38,056 nt of DNA from Pelagibacteraceae bacterium AG-359-E06. GTDB taxonomy: Bacteria; Pseudomonadota; Alphaproteobacteria; Pelagibacterales; Pelagibacteraceae. The DNA lies in the NCBI GenBank assembly GCA_003280495.1, contig QCET01000010.1, positions 1 through 38,056 of the forward strand, written 5' to 3'. Below are positions 34,547-38,056 of the stretch, one piece after another (position 1 is the first letter of the stretch; each line of letters opens with the position of its first letter). Made by a program: the position numbers and the translations under genes. Under the pieces are notes generated by a model. That model had not been told where the DNA came from, did no database searches, and worked only from the letters and a program-made list of their open reading frames with translations.

Positions 34547-34561
34547 TTCATCATATATATT
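34533..34561 (+). promoter_or_regulatory. Putative sigma-70 promoter of the SAM-controlled metY transcript
   Basis: TTGTTG (34533-34538) and TATATT (34556-34561) are separated by 17 bases. Transcription would begin near 34567, at the first stem of the SAM-II aptamer, which is the expected layout. The -35 lies within the upstream small gene. Confidence 0.5.
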
Positions 34562-34565
34562 TAAA

Positions 34566-34610
34566 TAGTCGATTTGATACAGCTTGCGGACTAAGTAACA
34601 GCTAAAGCGG
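34566..34610 (+). ncRNA. SAM-II riboswitch aptamer in the metY leader
   Basis: The segment fits the SAM-II (metA) motif. P1 is TAGTC (34566-34570) with GACTA (34589-34593), five perfect pairs. Loop 1 has the conserved GATTTGATA, and GCTTGC (34582-34587) sits before the 3' P1 strand. The 3' pseudoknot strand is GCTAAAGCGG (34601-34610). SAM-II is an alphaproteobacterial and marine riboswitch that binds S-adenosylmethionine and lowers expression of methionine synthesis genes, which agrees with metY downstream. The pseudoknot pairs were judged by eye. Confidence 0.85.
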
Positions 34611-34623
34611 AACTTCCCAAAAG

Positions 34624-34669
34624 CTTAGGTAATTCATTTCAGACAGAAAAATGATAATTAACTAAGGAG
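34624..34669 (+). promoter_or_regulatory. SD-sequestering hairpin after SAM-II (possible tandem SAM-V)
   Basis: An imperfect hairpin hides the metY Shine-Dalgarno AAGGAG (34664-34669). CTTAG (34624-34628) pairs with CTAAG (34662-34666), AATT (34631-34634) with AATT (34656-34659) and CATTT (34635-34639) with AAATG (34649-34653), around a nine-base loop. CTTAG could instead pair with CTAAAGC of the SAM-II aptamer, giving an on/off switch. The AAATGATAA...CTAAGG part also resembles a second SAM-II/SAM-V-like core; a SAM-II/SAM-V tandem is known before metY in marine bacteria. Confidence 0.55.
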
Positions 34670-34675
34670 TAAAAA

Positions 34676-35974
34676 ATGACAACAAACAGTCAAAACCCAG
34701 AGACCATTGGTCTTCATGGTGGTACGTTTAGGAGAGACGAAAGTCAAACTTCTGTTGCAGTACCAATACATCAAACTACTTCATATCAGTTTAATTCTGC
34801 TGAGCATGCAGGAAATTTATTTGGATTGAAGGAGTTTGGAAATATTTACACCAGAATTATGAACCCAACTACTAATGTATTAGAGGAAAGAGTGGCTGCA
34901 TTAGAAGGTGGAGTCGCTGGATTGTGCGTAAGTTCAGGTCAAGCAGCATCAGCTTTTACGGTTCAAAATCTTTGTAATGCCGGAGATAATATAGTGGCAT
35001 CAACCGATCTATACGGTGGAACTGTAAACTTATTCAATAATACCTTAAAACAAATGGGTATTGAGGTTCGTTATGCTGATCCAGTTGATCCAAAAAATTT
35101 TGAGAAGGTAAGTGACGAAAAAACTAGAGCGTATTATGCTGAAACTTTACCCAACCCTTCTCTTAGAGTTTTTCCTATTAGTGAAGTTGCTGAAATTGGA
35201 AAAAGTAAAGGGATACCGCTAATTATGGATAATACTGCGTGTCCTGTGATCTGCAAACCAATAGAACACGGTGCAGCAATTGTTATGCATTCATTAACAA
35301 AATTTATTGGCGGTCATGGTACCAGTATTGGAGGAATAATCGTTGATTCCGGAAAATTTGACTGGTCAAAAAATAAAAAAAGGCATCCAAATATTTGGGA
35401 ACCAGATCCATCATACCATGGTGCCGTATGGGGTGATGCTGTTCCTCAGCTTACCGGAGCAAATATTCCATATATTATAAGAGCTAGAGTAGTTTTACTT
35501 CGAGATCTTGGATCAGCAATTAGCCCTTTCAATGCATTTCAAATCATTCAAGGACTTGAGACTGTTACATTAAGAATGAAACAACATTGTTCAAATGCTG
35601 AGAAGGTTAAAGACTTTTTATCGAAACACGATAAGGTTCAAAAAGTTATTTATTCAACATTACATAAAGGTGAGGTTGGACAAAGAGCAAAAAAATACTT
35701 TAATGGCGGCAATGGTGCTCTCATCGGTTTTGAATTAAAGGGAGGTCTTGAAGCAGGTAAAAAGTTTATCGATAATTTAAAGATGCTTTATCATGTAGCG
35801 AATATAGGTGATGCAAGATCACTAGCAATACATCCTGCAAGCACGACTCACTCTCAGCTATCTGAAAAAGACCAAATAGCTGCTGGAGTAACACCAGGGT
35901 ATGTGAGACTATCAATTGGAATTGAGCATCCAGACGATATTATTGCAGATATAGACCAAGCACTAAGTGCATAA
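34676..35974 (+). CDS. metY: O-acetylhomoserine aminocarboxypropyltransferase (sulfhydrylase)
   Basis: A 432-residue PLP enzyme of the Cys/Met metabolism family. It makes homocysteine from O-acetylhomoserine and sulfide. The start shows ETIGLHGGTFRRDESQTSVAVPI and NIYTRIMNPTTNVLEERVAALEGG. The PLP lysine is Lys209 in HSLTKFIGGHG, and the C-terminus has AIHPASTTHSQL. The length (about 430) marks the MetY branch rather than the shorter MetB/MetC. A strong SD lies 7 bases before the ATG and is probably controlled by the SAM leader. A terminator follows. Confidence 0.96.
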   Translation: MTTNSQNPETIGLHGGTFRRDESQTSVAVPIHQTTSYQFNSAEHAGNLFGLKEFGNIYTRIMNPTTNVLEERVAALEGGVAGLCVSSGQAASAFTVQNLCNAGDNIVASTDLYGGTVNLFNNTLKQMGIEVRYADPVDPKNFEKVSDEKTRAYYAETLPNPSLRVFPISEVAEIGKSKGIPLIMDNTACPVICKPIEHGAAIVMHSLTKFIGGHGTSIGGIIVDSGKFDWSKNKKRHPNIWEPDPSYHGAVWGDAVPQLTGANIPYIIRARVVLLRDLGSAISPFNAFQIIQGLETVTLRMKQHCSNAEKVKDFLSKHDKVQKVIYSTLHKGEVGQRAKKYFNGGNGALIGFELKGGLEAGKKFIDNLKMLYHVANIGDARSLAIHPASTTHSQLSEKDQIAAGVTPGYVRLSIGIEHPDDIIADIDQALSA

Positions 35975-35982
35975 CTTTTAAA

Positions 35983-36011
35983 AACAAGCCACAAAGTAAT
36001 TGTGGCTTGTT
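35983..36011 (+). terminator. Intrinsic terminator after metY
   Basis: AACAAGCCACAA (35983-35994) and TTGTGGCTTGTT (36000-36011) form a perfect 12-bp stem with a five-base loop AGTAA. The following AAAATATTT is only weakly T-rich. The stem starts eight bases after the metY stop and ends nine bases before the next gene's ATG, so partial read-through into the SDR gene is possible. Confidence 0.75.
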
Positions 36012-36020
36012 AAAATATTT

Positions 36021-36719
36021 ATGAATACAGAAAATTTAGCAGTTGTTATTGGCGGCACAGGCTCAATTGGAGGAGCAATTTCTGAACAAATTAGAAGTTT
36101 AGGTTTCAAAGAAATTATTAAAATTGGCAGAATGACTAACCCATCAATTGACTTTAATGATGAGCAAACAATTAAAAATGCAGCTGAGTTTATAAAAAAT
36201 AAAAAAAAAGCTATTTCAATTTTATTTGATGCTACTGGAATTTTACATGATGAAGAAAACAATCAAATGCCAGAGAAGACTTTAAAAAATATTAACTTAA
36301 AATTTGCGCAGAAAAATTTTTTAATCAATACAATTGGTCCGTCCTTATTGATTAAACACTTTGCTCCATTATTAGATAGTGAGCAGAAATCTGTCTTTGC
36401 TACATTGTCCGCAAAAGTTGGTTCAATATCGGATAATGGATTTGGTGGATGGTACTCTTATAGAGCTTCAAAGGCAGCTCTTAACCAATTAATAAAAACA
36501 GCTTCAATTGAAATGAAAATTAAAAATAAAAATTCGATCTTCATAGCTCTTCATCCAGGTACAGTTAAATCTAAATTATCAAAACCTTTTCAGAAAAGTA
36601 ATCTTAAAATACAGACACCTGAAGAATCTGCTGCTCATTTAATTACAATCATAAAAGAATTAAAGACATCAGAAACTGGAAAATTTTTTAATTGGGACGG
36701 TACGGAGCTACCGTGGTGA
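36021..36719 (+). CDS. Short-chain dehydrogenase/reductase family protein
   Basis: About 232 residues. The start at 36021 gives MNTENLAVVIGGTGSIGGAI, with the glycine-rich NAD(P) loop GGTGSIGGAI; the longer frame opens at a TTG within the terminator stem. Further marks are LFDATGILHD, FATLSAKVGSISDNGFGGWYSYRASKAAL (catalytic Ser and Tyr-x-x-x-Lys) and ALHPGTVKSKLSKPF. The style resembles the C-factor/cell-to-cell-signalling SDR group. Substrate unknown. It converges with the TPR gene across five bases. Confidence 0.85.
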   Translation: MNTENLAVVIGGTGSIGGAISEQIRSLGFKEIIKIGRMTNPSIDFNDEQTIKNAAEFIKNKKKAISILFDATGILHDEENNQMPEKTLKNINLKFAQKNFLINTIGPSLLIKHFAPLLDSEQKSVFATLSAKVGSISDNGFGGWYSYRASKAALNQLIKTASIEMKIKNKNSIFIALHPGTVKSKLSKPFQKSNLKIQTPEESAAHLITIIKELKTSETGKFFNWDGTELPW

Positions 36720-36724
36720 ACTAC

Positions 36725-37177
36725 TTAAAATAATTTTTTATATTTTTTACCAGAAATATAACCTTCTAATCTTGAATATTCTTTACATTTGCAACCTGCT
36801 AATTTTGCTAGAATTTGATTAGCCTGCTCTATTCTACCAGTATTAACGTATAGTTCTCCTAAATACTCTAAAGCTCCTTTATGTTTAGGATCTATATCCA
36901 ACGCAATTTTGTATTGTTTTTCAGATTTTTCAAAGTTGTTATTTTTTCTTAAACTAAATGCATATAAATTTATAATATCGGGATCATTTTGGAACTTCTT
37001 TGTAGAAAGTATTTCTTCCAATTTTTTTATAGCTTCACTATAGTTTTCTTTTTTAATTAATTTTTTTACTTTTGAGTAATTTTTTGGTTTTACAACTGTG
37101 TCATCACTATCACTGCCTGCGGCAAATACCGTATTTGTTAGACTAATTAGTAATAAAAATGTTAAAAGTGTTTTCAT
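36725..37177 (-). CDS. Secreted TPR-repeat protein
   Basis: A 150-residue protein with a Sec signal peptide (MKTLLTFLLLISLTNTVFAA, cleavage after about residue 19 or 20). Residues about 35-130 form tandem TPR-like helical pairs (ENYSEAIKKLEEIL, NLYAFSLRKNNNFEKSEKQY, KIALDIDPKHKGALEYLGEL, YVNTGRIEQANQILAKLAGC). The end CKCKEYSRLEGYI has Cys residues and could be a metal or disulfide site. It is periplasmic and likely a protein-binding scaffold. It is divergent from nadB with 32 bases between. Confidence 0.8.
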   Translation of the reverse strand: MKTLLTFLLLISLTNTVFAAGSDSDDTVVKPKNYSKVKKLIKKENYSEAIKKLEEILSTKKFQNDPDIINLYAFSLRKNNNFEKSEKQYKIALDIDPKHKGALEYLGELYVNTGRIEQANQILAKLAGCKCKEYSRLEGYISGKKYKKLF

Positions 37178-37209
37178 TGAACGTTGCTATATATATAAAT
37201 AAATAAATT

Positions 37210-38056
37210 ATGGAAAGTATTTATAAATCAGATGTTGTTATTGTTGGGTCTGGAATATCTGGACTTACTGTCGCAATATCCTTGTATCCAAGGAAAGTAA
37301 CTCTTGTTACTAAGCGCAAACTTGGAGAGATGTCCTCAAGTGCTTGGGCTCAAGGTGGAATAGCCGCGGCAGTAAGTGAGGAGGATTCGCCACAAAAACA
37401 TTTTGAAGATACAATTAAAGTAAGTGCAGGATTGAGTGATGAAAATTCTGTTAAAGAAATAACTGAGAAAGCAGTAAGTGTAGTTAATTTTTTAGAAAAA
37501 ATAGGAGTTATATTTGACAGGGAAAAAGGAGAATTATCTTTGTCAAAAGAAGCAGCCCACTCTCAGAGAAGAGTTTTAAAAGTTAACGGCGATCAATCAG
37601 GTAAATTTATTGTTGAAAAATTAATTAATTATGCAAGAAAACTTGGTCATATTACATTCGTTGAGAATGTTTCAATCGATCATATTACAAAAAATAATAA
37701 CAACGAGTGTACTGGAGTGATCGGTCATATTCATCAAGACCAAATAGTAGATAACATAGTTTTTTTTCAAGCTCCAAATGTCATTTTAGCTACAGGCGGC
37801 ATTGGAAGTATTTATGCATACACCACAAATCCGAGAGATGTTTATGGAGAAGGTATATCATTAGCAGCCACAGCAGGTGCAGAACTGGTAGATTTAGAAT
37901 TTGTGCAGTTTCATCCAACAGCACTTGATATAGGTGTAGATCCAAATCCGCTTCTTACAGAGGCAATTAGAGGGGAGGGTGCAACTTTGGTAGATGAAAA
38001 TAACAATAGGTTTATGAAAAAAATTCACGCCTTATCTGATCTAGCTCCAAGAGACA
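37210..38056 (+). CDS. nadB: L-aspartate oxidase (5' part, cut by the window edge)
   Basis: The frame is open to the right edge with 282 codons visible and no stop. The start MESIYKSDVVIVGSGISGLTVA is a FAD-binding Rossmann motif (GSGISGL). SSAWAQGGIAAAVSEEDSP, ILATGGIGSIYAYTTNPRDVYGEGI and LEFVQFHPTAL are diagnostic of L-aspartate oxidase over succinate dehydrogenase. It oxidises aspartate to iminoaspartate, the first step of de novo NAD synthesis with NadA. Partner genes would lie beyond the right edge. Confidence 0.95.
   Translation, partial: MESIYKSDVVIVGSGISGLTVAISLYPRKVTLVTKRKLGEMSSSAWAQGGIAAAVSEEDSPQKHFEDTIKVSAGLSDENSVKEITEKAVSVVNFLEKIGVIFDREKGELSLSKEAAHSQRRVLKVNGDQSGKFIVEKLINYARKLGHITFVENVSIDHITKNNNNECTGVIGHIHQDQIVDNIVFFQAPNVILATGGIGSIYAYTTNPRDVYGEGISLAATAGAELVDLEFVQFHPTALDIGVDPNPLLTEAIRGEGATLVDENNNRFMKKIHALSDLAPRD

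Noticed and set aside
34607-34617. GGAACTTCC palindrome as an intrinsic terminator after SAM-II
   Set aside because: Stem would be only three or four pairs and no T-run follows, so transcription termination here is not supported.

Overview
The window looks like a piece of a streamlined, AT-rich alphaproteobacterial chromosome, most like marine Pelagibacterales (SAR11) or a similar oligotroph such as the HIMB59 group. That placement is inferred from gene content: an ActR/RegA-type regulator, a ChvG/ChvI pair beside ahcY, an F1-ATPase zeta subunit (DUF1476), a Pam18-like membrane J protein, a SAM-II riboswitch before metY, strong A/T codon bias, and very short or overlapping gene junctions. The longest stretch without a gene is about 175 bases (2412-2586). 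I see no tRNA, rRNA, CRISPR, IS element or prophage.

Layout. 1-2449: minus-strand polyamine operon (ornithine decarboxylase, deoxyhypusine-synthase-like enzyme, start of an N-carbamoylputrescine amidase that runs off the left edge). 2587-4417: RegA/ActR regulator, convergent with a BioY biotin transporter and an ABC-2-type ATPase. 4457-7231: DNA polymerase I. 7275-12886: chvI, chvG, ahcY, tsaE, amgK, murU, a classic alphaproteobacterial block that lacks the hprK/EIIA/HPr genes usually found between chvG and ahcY. 12876-15818: gpmA (minus), then cutA, a VanZ-like protein, the ATPase zeta subunit, a secreted nuclease and a lytic-transglycosylase-like lipoprotein. 15808-20693 (minus): RND efflux pump, its adaptor, and a sulfurtransferase. 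20729-24074: EamA exporter, AlkA-type glycosylase and a phosphoribosyltransferase, convergent with an AzgA-type purine permease across a shared terminator. 24192-26460: glutathione synthesis (gshA-gshB). 26497-29108 (minus): Hsp20 and oligopeptidase B. 29114-34546: membrane J protein, a possible 39-residue membrane microprotein, a glycosyltransferase, a polybasic coiled-coil protein of unknown function, a hydratase-fold protein, glutaredoxin, a histone-deacetylase-like amidohydrolase, glycerate kinase and a 60-residue unknown. 34533-35974: promoter, SAM-II riboswitch and metY. 36021-38056: an SDR, a TPR protein and the 5' part of nadB.

Themes. Several genes serve sulfur and methyl metabolism (ahcY, metY under SAM control, 3-mercaptopyruvate sulfurtransferase) and thiol redox (gshA, gshB, glutaredoxin). 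Others serve peptidoglycan recycling (amgK, murU, transglycosylase-like lipoprotein), protein quality control (Hsp20, J protein, PtrB) and purine salvage (permease plus phosphoribosyltransferase).

The items most worth a second look are the polyamine operon with a DHS homologue, the metY leader with a second SD-sequestering hairpin that may be a tandem SAM-V element, the PTS-less chvIG-ahcY block, the polybasic coiled-coil protein and the J-protein/microprotein pair. Nothing here is clearly a wholly new system.
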